Part shown: positions 26,589 through 36,026 of the stretch, in pieces
Numbering within the stretch: the stretch's first letter is position 1
How the letters are laid out: every line of letters begins with the position of its first letter
DNA from: CATQHP01 sp965214915
GTDB lineage: Bacteria > Acidobacteriota > Terriglobia > Bryobacterales > UBA6623
Direction: 5' to 3'
DNA: 64,000 bases
Assembly (NCBI GenBank): GCA_965214915.1
Contig: CBDCCP010000001.1
Location: forward strand, 930,001-994,000
Position numbers and translations under genes: made by a program
The notes under the pieces: model-generated
Database searches by the model: none
The model's input: only the letters and a program-made list of their open reading frames with translations
Told to the model about the DNA's origin: nothing

Positions 26589-27060
26589 CGGACGACCTTC
26601 TTCGGCCGGTTTGTTTTTGCGAAATGCGGCCAAGATAGAACCCGATGGCGGCCAGGCCGACGGCGGCGGCAAGGCGCAGCAGCGGCGGAGAAAACGGCTC
26701 GGCGGCAATGGGCGCGCTGTCGTCGACCGTCACCTCGACCTCCTTGCGGTGGCCCATGCCGTCGTCGACAACCACGCGCCACGCGCCGGTTGCGTTGGGA
26801 ACGAAGCTGAATACGCCGCCGCGGTCGGTTCTGCCGCTTTGAAACGGGCGGTCCGGCTCGTCGGGAGAATAAACCCACGCATCGGCGTCGGGGAAGGCGC
26901 CGTCGGCATAGCGGCAGCGCACGATGACTGTCTGCTCGGCGATTTCCACCCCGACGCCGAGACTGTGCGCCGGCGCCGCGGCAGCGAAGAGCAGCCCTGA
27001 AAGCACGCCGTAGAAGAGCTTCGAAAGAGCGCTCCACGGTACTTGAACCGCTCGCTTCAT
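26575..27060 (-). CDS. Periplasmic/membrane accessory component of a cobalt/nickel ECF transporter (CbiL/NikL-like)
   Basis: A 161-residue protein with an N-terminal signal segment (about residues 10-32), a single beta-sandwich domain (IAEQTVIVRCRYADGAFPDADAWVYSPD to VVVDDGMGHRKEVEV), and a C-terminal transmembrane helix (about residues 125-145) with a basic cytosolic tail. This layout, and the position between the M and Q genes, match the extra L component of Co/Ni energy-coupling-factor systems. The assignment rests mainly on synteny and topology. Its stop overlaps the presumed cbiQ start. Confidence 0.6.
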   Translation of the reverse strand: MKRAVQVPWSALSKLFYGVLSGLLFAAAAPAHSLGVGVEIAEQTVIVRCRYADGAFPDADAWVYSPDEPDRPFQSGRTDRGGVFSFVPNATGAWRVVVDDGMGHRKEVEVTVDDSAPIAAEPFSPPLLRLAAAVGLAAIGFYLGRISQKQTGRRRSSVEGT

Positions 27061-27110
27061 GTCGTTTCCGAAAACCATCCGAGGCAGCCTCGTCCATCGC
27101 GAGGAATCTG

Positions 27111-27698
27111 CTACGCCGCCGCCGGCCGCAGAATTTCCGGCTTCGTTTTGCCTAGAAATGTAATGATAGCAGCCGTTGCCGCTGCTTCGACGAGAGCAAC
27201 CGCCGCATAGGCTGAGGCGATGACATAGAACCCGCGGCCGTACGCCGCGAGCTCGAACTCCGCCGCGAGCAGGAAAGCCGGCAAAAGGGCGCCGAGAAAG
27301 CCGGCCGCGGCGGCGCGGGGCGTCTGAGGGACCGCGCCGATACGCCAGATTGCCCAGCCTGCAACCGCGCCGCAGCCCATATTCAGAGCGTTCAGGCCCA
27401 ACGATAAAAGTCCGCCGTGCTGGAAAAGCAGCGACTGGAACAGCAGGCTTGCAAACAAGACCGGGAAGGCGCGGCGACCCAACAGAATGCCGAGAAGACC
27501 GTACAGCCCCAGATGCATCGAAGCGCCCGCCAACGGAAATTGAATCGTCGAAACCACGAACGACGCCGCTGCCAACAGCCCCATCCTGGAAGTGTCTTCG
27601 GCCCGCAGATTGCGGCCGGACGCATACAGGCCGCCGTACGATGCGATGTGGGCCGCGACGCAGGCGCCAACTGGAAAGATGCCGTCTGCTACATGCAC
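27111..27698 (-). CDS. cbiM: Cobalt/nickel ECF transporter substrate-binding membrane component
   Basis: A 195-residue CbiM/NikM protein, the S component that binds Co2+ or Ni2+. The N-terminus is MHVADG; the His at position 2 is the metal ligand that must sit at the extreme N-terminus, which fixes the GTG start. About six hydrophobic helices follow, with FPLAGASMHLGLYGLLG and FQHGGLLSLGLNALNMG, both typical of the family. A TATACT box lies 10 nt upstream, giving a very short leader. CbiM versus NikM cannot be separated by sequence here; proximity of larC (a nickel enzyme) is only suggestive. Confidence 0.88.
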   Translation of the reverse strand: MHVADGIFPVGACVAAHIASYGGLYASGRNLRAEDTSRMGLLAAASFVVSTIQFPLAGASMHLGLYGLLGILLGRRAFPVLFASLLFQSLLFQHGGLLSLGLNALNMGCGAVAGWAIWRIGAVPQTPRAAAAGFLGALLPAFLLAAEFELAAYGRGFYVIASAYAAVALVEAAATAAIITFLGKTKPEILRPAAA

Positions 27699-27708
27699 GG
27701 AATTGTGG

Positions 27709-27714
27709 AGTATA
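27709..27714 (-). promoter_or_regulatory. TATACT -10 box before cbiM
   Basis: TATACT on the minus strand ends 10 nt before the GTG of cbiM, implying transcription begins only a few bases upstream of the start codon. No clear -35 is seen. Confidence 0.35.
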
Positions 27715-27758
27715 GCAAGATTGTGAAAATGCGGCCTGCCCGGCGGTTCTTCAGCGCA

Positions 27759-28826
27759 TCAGTCGCGGAGGCCGTACTCGCCGGCGACCCGTTCGGCGAG
27801 ATAGTTGCGGATCGACGCGCCGCTGCGCTCGACATCGAAGAAAGCGGCGCGCAGCAGTTGCCTCTTGCGGTTGGCGACCCTGTCGCGAAGTTGCTGCTGC
27901 ACGGCGGGATCGGAAAACTCGCGACGCCCGGCGGTTTCGATCCCCAGCAGTCGAAGGATGCGGTACTGCCCATCGGTCTCCACGATGTCGGAAATTTCAC
28001 CGGGCTGCAGCGCCGCCACCGCCCGGCGCAGGTTGATATGCGCCTTTTCGAGCGACGACTGCGCCAGGTAACCCATGTCGCCGCCGTTCGGGGTGGAGTC
28101 CGGGTCTTCGGAATAGTTTTGCGCCAGAATCGCGAAGTTCTCTCCCTTTTTAAGCCGTTCGTGCAACATTTCGATTTTTTCCCGCGCTGACTTGCGGTCG
28201 GCGGCATCGTCGTTGCGCAAGTTGGGAGCAGGCGCCTCTTCCACTTCCGTGACGAGAATTTGAGCCAGGTGAACCTGTTGCTCGGGAAAGGTAAACGCCG
28301 CTGCGTTCTGCTCATAGTCGGCGCGGAGATCTTCTTCCGTCACCGTTATACGCGAAGATATCTCTTTGTTGAACAGCCTCTGAATGGTCAAATTGCGCCG
28401 GATTTCCAGCCGCAAATCTTCGCGCGTCATGCCGCGCTCGGCCAGGGAAGCGAGAAATTCCTCGTCGCTGTCGAACGGGGAGCGATAGCGTTCCAGTTGC
28501 CGGTCAACCTCGTCATCGATCGCCATGAGTCCGAGGGACTCGGCCTTTTGCAGAATGATATGGCGGTCGATCAACTCGCGGAGCAGATTGAGGCGCAGCA
28601 TTTGCGCCTGCTCGGGGTTTTGGGGTTCCTCTTGATCGTGGTAGTGGGAGGCGTAATAGGCATCGAACTCGGCAAAGGTGATCTTATAGCCGTTGACCGT
28701 CGCCGCGATGCCGCCGCCGGCGTCGCGGCACGCCGGCCCCGACACCGCAATCAGGGCCGCGAGTAGAATGCCCGGCCGCATCGGCGCCGGCTTGGCGGCG
28801 CCCGTCTTGACCGTTGGAACCGGCAT
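27759..28826 (-). CDS. SurA/PrsA-like peptidyl-prolyl isomerase lipoprotein
   Basis: A 355-residue foldase. After a basic N-region there is a hydrophobic stretch ending in VSGPAC, a plausible lipobox with Cys33, so the protein is probably an envelope lipoprotein. A SurA-N-like helical domain follows (ITFAEFDAYYASHY, then RELIDRHIILQKAESLG). A parvulin domain (about residues 190-290) follows, with VHLAQILV, FAILAQNYSEDPDSTPNGGDMGYL and LQPGEISDIVETDGQYRILRL. GGAGGAGG supports the first ATG. It lies 62 nt after rplQ and may be read from the ribosomal transcript. Confidence 0.85.
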   Translation of the reverse strand: MPVPTVKTGAAKPAPMRPGILLAALIAVSGPACRDAGGGIAATVNGYKITFAEFDAYYASHYHDQEEPQNPEQAQMLRLNLLRELIDRHIILQKAESLGLMAIDDEVDRQLERYRSPFDSDEEFLASLAERGMTREDLRLEIRRNLTIQRLFNKEISSRITVTEEDLRADYEQNAAAFTFPEQQVHLAQILVTEVEEAPAPNLRNDDAADRKSAREKIEMLHERLKKGENFAILAQNYSEDPDSTPNGGDMGYLAQSSLEKAHINLRRAVAALQPGEISDIVETDGQYRILRLLGIETAGRREFSDPAVQQQLRDRVANRKRQLLRAAFFDVERSGASIRNYLAERVAGEYGLRD

Positions 28827-28888
28827 GCGCTGCCTCCTCCATGACCGCCCCGACGGCTCGCGGAGGCGTCCGGGGCCCGCGCGGGGCG

Positions 28889-29368
28889 TTATTCCTTTTC
28901 GTCTTCTGCTTCGCCGCCGGCAGCGGCTGTTTCTTCGGCTTCCGCTTCTTCTTGCTTGGCCTTCATGCGCTCTTCCTTGCGCTTCTTCTTTTCCTCGGCC
29001 TTCTTTTTGAGTTGCGTTCCGAGCAATTCGATAATCGCGAGTTCCGCGCCGTCGCCCTGACGGGGGCCCAGACGGACGATCCGCGTGTAGCCTCCCGCGC
29101 GGTCGGCGAAGCGCGGCCCGACCGTATCGAACAGTTTCTTCACCGCGGCGGGCTCTTGCAAATAGGCCGCGGCTTGGCGGCGCGCGTGTAAAGTGTCGCG
29201 CTTGGCCAGGGTAATGACCTTCTCGACTTGCGGACGCACGGCTTTCGCCTTGGTGATCGTCGTTTCAATACGATCGTGCAAGATGATGCTGGTTGTGAGG
29301 CCGCGCAGCAACGCACGCCGAGCCGAGGGGTCGCGCTGTAGTTTGTAGCCGCCTTTCCTGTGTCTCAT
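28889..29368 (-). CDS. rplQ: 50S ribosomal protein L17
   Basis: A 159-residue L17, a large-subunit protein near the exit tunnel. MRHRKGGYKLQRDPSARRALLRGLTTSII and the RADRAGGYTRI-type core are diagnostic. The core ends by residue about 120, and a charged tail of about 40 residues (Lys/Glu-rich, ending in acidic residues) extends it beyond most L17 proteins. Last ribosomal gene of the block, 24 nt after rpoA. Confidence 0.97.
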   Translation of the reverse strand: MRHRKGGYKLQRDPSARRALLRGLTTSIILHDRIETTITKAKAVRPQVEKVITLAKRDTLHARRQAAAYLQEPAAVKKLFDTVGPRFADRAGGYTRIVRLGPRQGDGAELAIIELLGTQLKKKAEEKKKRKEERMKAKQEEAEAEETAAAGGEAEDEKE

Positions 29369-29392
29369 GGCAAGTGCATTCTCTTTCGGTTT

Positions 29393-30394
29393 TTAGAATT
29401 CTTCCGTTTCGTCCGGCGCCCCCGGAATCAACCGGCCGTGCTCGGTGAACCGCATCCCCAGACTCAAGCCCATCGCGCCGAGCATCTCGCGAATCTCGTT
29501 AAGCGATTTGCGCCCGAAATTCTTGGTCTTGAGCATGTCGGCCTCGGTACGCACAACCAGATCGGCAATGGTCTGAATGTTGGCGTTTCTGAGACAGTTA
29601 TAAGAACGGACGGACAGCTCGAGCTCTTCGACCGAGCGGTTGAGATGTTCGTTGTAACGGTCGCTTGCCGCATCGGCGGCAAGCTCTTCCACCGCGGTCT
29701 CTTCCTCGAAGTTGATGAATATCTGCATATGATCTTTCATCAGCTTGGCGGCCAGGCCGATCGAGTCCTGCGGGGTTACGGCGCCGTTCGTCCAGACTTC
29801 GAGCGTCAACTTGTCGTAGTCGGTCATCTGGCCGAGACGCGCCGCCTCGACGGTGTAGTTCACCTTGCGAACCGGCGAATGCACCGAGTCGATGGGGATG
29901 TACCCCAGAGCCAGATCTTCGTCGAAGTTCTTTTCGGCGGAGACATAGCCGCGGCCCAGCTTGACGCGCATCTCGATGTCGAGCACGCCGCCCTCGCTGA
30001 CTGTGGCGATATAGACGCTGTCGTCGAGAATCGCCACTTCCGAGTCTGCTTCGATCGCCGAGCTGTAAACCGCGCCGGCTTCGGTCACCCGCAGCCGGAT
30101 CGTGCGCGCGCTGTCGCTGTGCAGTTTGAGCGGAATCTGCTTGAGATTCAGAATGATGTCGGTGGCGTCTTCGACGACGCCTGGAATCGGGCTGAATTCG
30201 TGCGAGATGCCCTCGATGCGGACGGCGGTGACGGCGGCGCCTTCAATCGAGCTCAGCAGCGCGCGGCGAAGGGAATTGCCGATGGTTGTGCCGAATCCGC
30301 GCTCGAACGGTTGAGCGCTGAACTTCCCGAACGTATCGCCCAAAGTCTCTCCGTCAACAGCCAAGCGCTTGGGCTTCTGAAATCCTTTCCACAT
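29393..30394 (-). CDS. rpoA: RNA polymerase alpha subunit
   Basis: A 333-residue alpha subunit. The N-terminal assembly domain starts MWKGFQKPKRL and contains PFERGFGTTIGNSLRRALLSSIEGAAV. The C-terminal domain (about residues 255-320) contains SVRSYNCLRNANIQTIADLV and NFGRKSLNEIREML, the helices that bind UP elements and activators. GAGAGGA precedes the ATG; a longer frame upstream is not credible. An 83-nt spacer with a GC-rich hairpin separates it from rpsD. Confidence 0.98.
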   Translation of the reverse strand: MWKGFQKPKRLAVDGETLGDTFGKFSAQPFERGFGTTIGNSLRRALLSSIEGAAVTAVRIEGISHEFSPIPGVVEDATDIILNLKQIPLKLHSDSARTIRLRVTEAGAVYSSAIEADSEVAILDDSVYIATVSEGGVLDIEMRVKLGRGYVSAEKNFDEDLALGYIPIDSVHSPVRKVNYTVEAARLGQMTDYDKLTLEVWTNGAVTPQDSIGLAAKLMKDHMQIFINFEEETAVEELAADAASDRYNEHLNRSVEELELSVRSYNCLRNANIQTIADLVVRTEADMLKTKNFGRKSLNEIREMLGAMGLSLGMRFTEHGRLIPGAPDETEEF

Positions 30395-30477
30395 ATTCGC
30401 TAATCCTCTCTTCAAGCTTGCAGCGGCGGTTCGAGCCGCTCGCCGCCGGTTGTGCTCCCCGCTACGAGAGCCGGCTC

Positions 30478-31125
30478 CTACCGCGAATAAAGCTCGACAA
30501 TGAGCTGAGAATTGATCTTGGTCGTCTCCAAATCGTCTTTGCTTGGAGAGCCGAGCACTTTCCCGCGAAAGTTCTCGTGATCGGGCTCCAGCCAACTCGG
30601 CGGAGCCGTCATGGCGGCCGTCTCCAAGGCCAGCAGGACGCCGCCGTGCCTCCGCCTGCGGCTTTTCTCGCGCAGTTCGACGATGTCTCCCGGATTGACC
30701 AGGTACGACGGAATATCGACTTTTTGACCGTTAACCTGTAGGTGTCCGTGGGCTACGATCTGACGGGCTTGCCGGCGCGAAACTGCGAACCCCAAGCGGA
30801 AAGTGACGTTGTCGAGCCGGCGTTCGAGCAGACTCATCAAGTTGTCGCCGACGACGCCGGGCATCTTGGCCGCGCGTTTGTAGTAGTTGCGGAACTGACG
30901 TTCGAGCACATCGTACATGAAACGCGCGCGCTGTTTCTCTTGAAGCTGCAGGGCGTAACCGAGCATCTTTTTCGGGCGCCGCGTCTTGCCGTGCTGGCCG
31001 GGCGCATATGGGCGGTTGTCCAATTTCCGCTCCGACTTGGGATCGAGCGGCACTCTCTGCTTGATATCGGTCGCCAGCCCCAGGCGGCGCGAGCGGCGAA
31101 CGACCGGACCTCTGTTCCTTGCCAT
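30478..31125 (-). CDS. rpsD: 30S ribosomal protein S4
   Basis: A 215-residue S4, the primary 16S rRNA binder that starts 30S body assembly. The N-terminus MARNRGPVVRRSRRLGL lacks the cysteine zinc motif (C-minus type). The S4 RNA-binding domain is RRLDNVTFRLGFAVSRRQARQIVAHGHLQVNG. S4 often acts as the translational repressor of the alpha operon; whether it does here is unknown. It follows rpsK by 17 nt. Confidence 0.97.
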   Translation of the reverse strand: MARNRGPVVRRSRRLGLATDIKQRVPLDPKSERKLDNRPYAPGQHGKTRRPKKMLGYALQLQEKQRARFMYDVLERQFRNYYKRAAKMPGVVGDNLMSLLERRLDNVTFRLGFAVSRRQARQIVAHGHLQVNGQKVDIPSYLVNPGDIVELREKSRRRRHGGVLLALETAAMTAPPSWLEPDHENFRGKVLGSPSKDDLETTKINSQLIVELYSR

Positions 31126-31142
31126 GGATTCTTCTCGCTCCC

Positions 31143-31550
31143 TCAAACGCGGCGCTTCTTCGGCGGCCGGCAGCCGTTGTGCGGCATCGGCGTGACATCG
31201 CGGATATGGGTGACCTGAATGCCGGCGGCCGTCAGCGCGCGGATTGCCGACTCGCGTCCGCCGCCCGGCCCCTTGATGCGGACCGAGACTTTGCGCAAAC
31301 CGTGTTCCTTGGCGGCGTTGATAGCAGTCATGCTGGCCTGCTGCGCGGCAAACGGAGTGCCCTTCTGCGATCCGCGGAACCCCAGCGAACCGGCGCTCGA
31401 CCACGAAACGGTCTTCCCTTCGACATCGCAGATCGTGACGATCGTGTTGTTGAAAGTGGCTTGCACGTGAACGATGCCGACGGGGATATTCTTCTTTTGC
31501 CGGCTCTTGAATTTCTTTTTGCCTTTGGTTTTCGTTTTCGTTTTTGCCAT
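31143..31550 (-). CDS. rpsK: 30S ribosomal protein S11
   Basis: A 135-residue S11, part of the platform contacting mRNA near the E site. The protein begins with a Lys/Thr-rich basic stretch, then GIVHVQATFNNTIVTICD and ends TPMPHNGCRPPKKRRV, all canonical. The internal GFRGSQKGTPFAAQQAS segment is also typical. It lies 19 nt after rpsM. Confidence 0.97.
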   Translation of the reverse strand: MAKTKTKTKGKKKFKSRQKKNIPVGIVHVQATFNNTIVTICDVEGKTVSWSSAGSLGFRGSQKGTPFAAQQASMTAINAAKEHGLRKVSVRIKGPGGGRESAIRALTAAGIQVTHIRDVTPMPHNGCRPPKKRRV

Positions 31551-31569
31551 GTTTCCTTATCCGCCGCGC

Positions 31570-31950
31570 TTATTTGGCCGCCTTTTTCTTGTTGGCGATC
31601 TGGCCCCGGCGCGGGCCTTTGCGCGTGCGCGCGTTGGTGTGCGTGCGCTGGCCTCTGACCGGGAGGCCGCGCCGGTGACGCAAGCCGCGGTAGCAGCCGA
31701 TCTCCATCAAGCGCCGGATGTTCATCGAGACTTCCTTGCGCAGGGCGCCCTCGACCGCTCCTTCTTCTTCGAGCAGCTTGCGTAGAGCCGTGATTTCGTG
31801 ATCGTCGAGCGTGCCCATCTTCTTGCCGAAATCGATTCCCGCGCGGTACAGCAACGAACGCGCTCGGCTCGGACCGATTCCATAGAGATAGGTAAGCGAG
31901 ATTTCCGCCCGCTTATTGTCGGGAATATCGACACCTTCGAATCGCGCCAT
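31570..31950 (-). CDS. rpsM: 30S ribosomal protein S13
   Basis: A 126-residue S13 at the head of the 30S subunit, contacting P-site tRNA and the L5 bridge. MARFEGVDIPDNKRAEISLTYLYGIG and CYRGLRHRRGLPVRGQRTHTNARTRKG-type ending are diagnostic; the basic C-terminal tail RRGQIANKKKAAK follows. It lies 12 nt after rpmJ. Confidence 0.97.
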   Translation of the reverse strand: MARFEGVDIPDNKRAEISLTYLYGIGPSRARSLLYRAGIDFGKKMGTLDDHEITALRKLLEEEGAVEGALRKEVSMNIRRLMEIGCYRGLRHRRGLPVRGQRTHTNARTRKGPRRGQIANKKKAAK

Positions 31951-31962
31951 GGCGAGCCTCCT

Positions 31963-32076
31963 CTAACCTTGCCTTTGCTTGTGCTTGGGGTTGCTGCAGA
32001 GTACGCGAACGACGCCGTGCCGCCGGACGACCTTGCAGTTCTTGCAGAGTTTTTTTACCGATGCCCGTACTTTCAT
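31963..32076 (-). CDS. rpmJ: 50S ribosomal protein L36
   Basis: A 37-residue protein, MKVRASVKKLCKNCKVVRRH followed by a C-terminal half with one more Cys and a His, forming the zinc site of the C-plus L36 type (Cys11, Cys14, Cys27, His32). It is too short for most gene callers. It occupies the usual slot upstream of rpsM; infA, which often precedes it, is not here. Confidence 0.95.
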   Translation of the reverse strand: MKVRASVKKLCKNCKVVRRHGVVRVLCSNPKHKQRQG

Positions 32077-32134
32077 GATGTTTTTCGTCCGATGAGGCGC
32101 CGGTGGGCCGCGATCGGTCTTCTTCCTATTTTCC

Positions 32135-32944
32135 TTAAACCTCGGTCAGAACCCAGGGCCCGTTGTCGGTGACGGCGACGCAGTGCTCGAAGTGGGCGGA
32201 GTTCGAGCCGTCGTTGGTGACCGCGGTCCAGCGGTCGGAGAGCAAGCGCGTCACGGGCGATCCAGCCACGACCATCGGTTCGATAGCCAGCACCATGCCT
32301 TCGCGGAGACGCGGATTGCGGATTTTGGAATCGATGTAATTCGGCACCTGCGGCGCTTCGTGAAGCTGCTTGCCGATGCCGTGGCCGACAAACTCCCGGA
32401 CTACGGCATAGCCGTTCGATTCGACGTGCTTCTGAACCGCGCCGCAGACATCGAAAAGACGGCGCCCGTTGACCATCTGGTCAATGGCCAGGCTGAGCGC
32501 CTCCCGAGTGATTTTCATCAGGCGTTTCGTCGCCGGCGCAATCTCGCCGACTGCGATCGTGGTCGCCGAGTCGCCGTAGTAGCCGTCGAGCAGAACGCCG
32601 CAGTCCACTTTGACGATATCGCCCTCTTTGAGTATCCGTTTTTTCGAGGGGATGCCGTGAACGATCTCTTCGTTGACCGAAGTGCATAGCGCCGCCGGGA
32701 AGCGCTTGCCCACGGCCGGGACGTAGTAACCCTTGAACGCCGCCTTGGCCCCCGCGTCGCGAATCATCTTGTCCGCGGCGATTTCCAGGTCCATCGTCGA
32801 AACGCCGGGAGCGACCATGGAACGCACCGCGGCCAGGACGCGGGCGACGCAACGGCCGCTTTCGCGCATCTTCGCAAGCTCGGACGGACTCTTGCGCACG
32901 ATGATGCGGGGCACGGTTTTGCTAAAAAATGTCCGGGTCATCAT
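32135..32944 (-). CDS. map: Methionine aminopeptidase, type I
   Basis: A 269-residue MetAP that removes initiator methionine from nascent proteins. The core reads KSPSELAKMRESGRCVARVL, then SVNEEIVHGIPSKK, DIVKVDCGVLLDGYYGDSATT (two Asp ligands), FVGHGIGKQLHEAP (His), and LAIEPMV and HFEHCVAVT (Glu ligands). An adjacent second ATG three bases on is an alternative start; the ribosome-binding site is weak. It lies between secY and rpmJ, as in many bacteria. Confidence 0.95.
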   Translation of the reverse strand: MMTRTFFSKTVPRIIVRKSPSELAKMRESGRCVARVLAAVRSMVAPGVSTMDLEIAADKMIRDAGAKAAFKGYYVPAVGKRFPAALCTSVNEEIVHGIPSKKRILKEGDIVKVDCGVLLDGYYGDSATTIAVGEIAPATKRLMKITREALSLAIDQMVNGRRLFDVCGAVQKHVESNGYAVVREFVGHGIGKQLHEAPQVPNYIDSKIRNPRLREGMVLAIEPMVVAGSPVTRLLSDRWTAVTNDGSNSAHFEHCVAVTDNGPWVLTEV

Positions 32945-33033
32945 TTTTCGAGATCGCGTTCGGTTTCCATCGGCTTGCGTCGTTGGAGATGTTTTTCTCC
33001 CCTGAGTTCGCCTCCCGGCGGGGCGGCGCCCGA

Positions 33034-34418
<1,385 letters not shown>

Positions 34419-34422
<4 letters not shown>

Positions 34423-34883
34423 GATTCGCCGGAAGTCTTCTTGCCTGCAATGACTTCAGCCTTGCCGCCGGCTTTCTCGATCTTTTCCCTTGCCGACGCA
34501 GAAAACTTGTGGGCCGCGATGGTGACCGCGCGCGTCAATTCGCCGTTGCCCAGGATTTTGAGCCCGTCGGAAAGTTTGCTGACCGCGCCGCTCGCGAGCA
34601 ACGATTCGGGCGTGAACGCATCCCCTTCGAGCTCTTCGAAGCGCCCCACGTTGACGACTGCGTATTCCTTGCGGAACGGATTGTGAAAACCACGTTTCGG
34701 CACGCGGCGGACGAGCGGCATTTGGCCGCCCTCGAACCCGCGCTTGCGCCTATAACCCGAGCGGGACTTTTGACCCTTTTCGCCGCGGCCTGCCGTTTTG
34801 CCGACGCCCGATCCCGGCCCGCGTCCGACGCGCTTGCGCGGCCGGCGCGAGCCCGCGGCAGGATGCAGTTCGCTGAGATTCAT
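34419..34883 (-). CDS. rplO: 50S ribosomal protein L15
   Basis: A 154-residue L15, a late-assembly 23S rRNA binder. The N-terminus MNLSELHPAAGSRRPRKRVGRGPGSG, the GRGEKGQKSRSG loop and GFEGGQMPLVRRVPKRGF are diagnostic. The C-terminal domain (residues 80-154) is the usual alpha/beta domain. Start and stop overlap neighbours by 4 nt each (rpmD and secY). Confidence 0.97.
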
Positions 34884-35074
34884 TCCGTCACCTCCGGCTC
34901 GACGACCTCGACGAGATGCGGAACCTTGGCAATCATGCCCCGGATCGCCCTGTCGTCCGGCCGCTCGACCGTCTGGTCGATTCTGCGCAGACCAAGACCC
35001 GCGACGACCTTCTTGAGCTTTGCCGGCGCTCCGATCGTGCTGCGCTTGAGTCGAATCGTAATTTTGTCCGCCAT
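34880..35074 (-). CDS. rpmD: 50S ribosomal protein L30
   Basis: A 64-residue L30: KITIRLKRSTIGAPAKLKKVVAGLGLRRI followed by an RGMIAKVPHLVEV strand, the complete ferredoxin-like fold. Positioned as usual between rpsE and rplO, overlapping the latter by 4 nt. Confidence 0.96.
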   Translation of the reverse strand: MADKITIRLKRSTIGAPAKLKKVVAGLGLRRIDQTVERPDDRAIRGMIAKVPHLVEVVEPEVTE

Positions 35075-35083
35075 CGTCGAGCC

Positions 35084-35590
35084 TTAAATTTCGTCTGCGT
35101 CCTTGCCGCGGAACTGCGCGACCTCGTTGCGCTCGCGAAGCTGCTTGAGGCCGTCGAACGCCGCCTTGATTACGTTGTGGGGGTTCTTCGAGCCGATCGA
35201 TTTGGTGAGCACGTTCTGGATTCCCGCAGCTTCGACAACCGCGCGGACCGCGCCGCCCGCGATGGCGCCCTTGCCTTCGCGAGTCGGCTTCAACAACACG
35301 CGGCCGGCGCCGAAGACGCCGAGAACCTCGTGCGGAATCGTGTGGCCGAGGACGTTCACTTTGATCAGGTTCTTTTTCGCTTTCTCGATTCCCTTGCGGA
35401 TTGCCGAGGGAACTTCTTTGGCCTTGCCGTTAGCGTAGCCGACGACATGCCGGTCGGGATCGCCGACAACCACCAGCGCCGAGAAACTCAGGTTCTTGCC
35501 GCCTTTGACAACCTTGGTGACGCGGTTGATGGCAACCACTTGGTCTTTCAGGTTGAGCTCGCTTTCTTCGATTCGCTCGTTCGTCTGCAT
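35084..35590 (-). CDS. rpsE: 30S ribosomal protein S5
   Basis: A 168-residue S5, involved in decoding fidelity and mRNA helicase activity at the entry channel. The N-terminal double-stranded-RNA-like domain contains VVAINRVTKVVKGGKNLSFSALVVVGD; the C-terminal domain has GVFGAGRVLLKPTREGKGAIAGGAVRAV. It is 6 nt downstream of rplR. Confidence 0.97.
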   Translation of the reverse strand: MQTNERIEESELNLKDQVVAINRVTKVVKGGKNLSFSALVVVGDPDRHVVGYANGKAKEVPSAIRKGIEKAKKNLIKVNVLGHTIPHEVLGVFGAGRVLLKPTREGKGAIAGGAVRAVVEAAGIQNVLTKSIGSKNPHNVIKAAFDGLKQLRERNEVAQFRGKDADEI

Positions 35591-35596
35591 ATCCGA

Positions 35597-35992
35597 TCAG
35601 CTTTCCTGTTTCTCTGCCTTGCGTTCGCGGCTCGCGGGCAGCAGGCCCGCCTCTCGCACCGCCTCGGCCAGCGCTTTGACGCGGCCGTGGTAACGGTGGC
35701 CGCCGCGGTCGAACACGACCTTTTCGATCCCGGCCGTTCTGGCGCGTTCGGCGACCCGCTTGCCCACTGCCGCCGCCGCCGCGACGTTGCCCCCGTAGCC
35801 CTCGGCGTCCTTGTCGTTGGTCGAAGCCGCCGCCAGAGTCTTCCCGGCATTGTCGTCGATCGCCTGAGCGTAAATGTGCTTGAGCGAGCGAAAAACCGCA
35901 AGCCGCGGGCACTCGGCGGTGCCCTGCAGCTTGCTGCGGATCCGGGCGTGAATATGACGCCGGCGCGCATCGCGTTTCGGTCTCGAATACAT
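35597..35992 (-). CDS. rplR: 50S ribosomal protein L18
   Basis: A 131-residue L18, which binds 5S rRNA with L5. RHIHARIRSKLQGTAECPRLAVFRSLKHIYAQAIDD is the core start, and VVFDRGGHRYHGRVKALAEAVREAGL the C-terminal signature. A short Lys/Glu tail ends it. An internal loop (AASTNDKDAEGYGGN) is a little longer than usual. Confidence 0.96.
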   Translation of the reverse strand: MYSRPKRDARRRHIHARIRSKLQGTAECPRLAVFRSLKHIYAQAIDDNAGKTLAAASTNDKDAEGYGGNVAAAAAVGKRVAERARTAGIEKVVFDRGGHRYHGRVKALAEAVREAGLLPASRERKAEKQES

Positions 35993-36026
35993 TTTCCGTT
36001 CGCCTCTTCAATCGAAATTCCAACGC

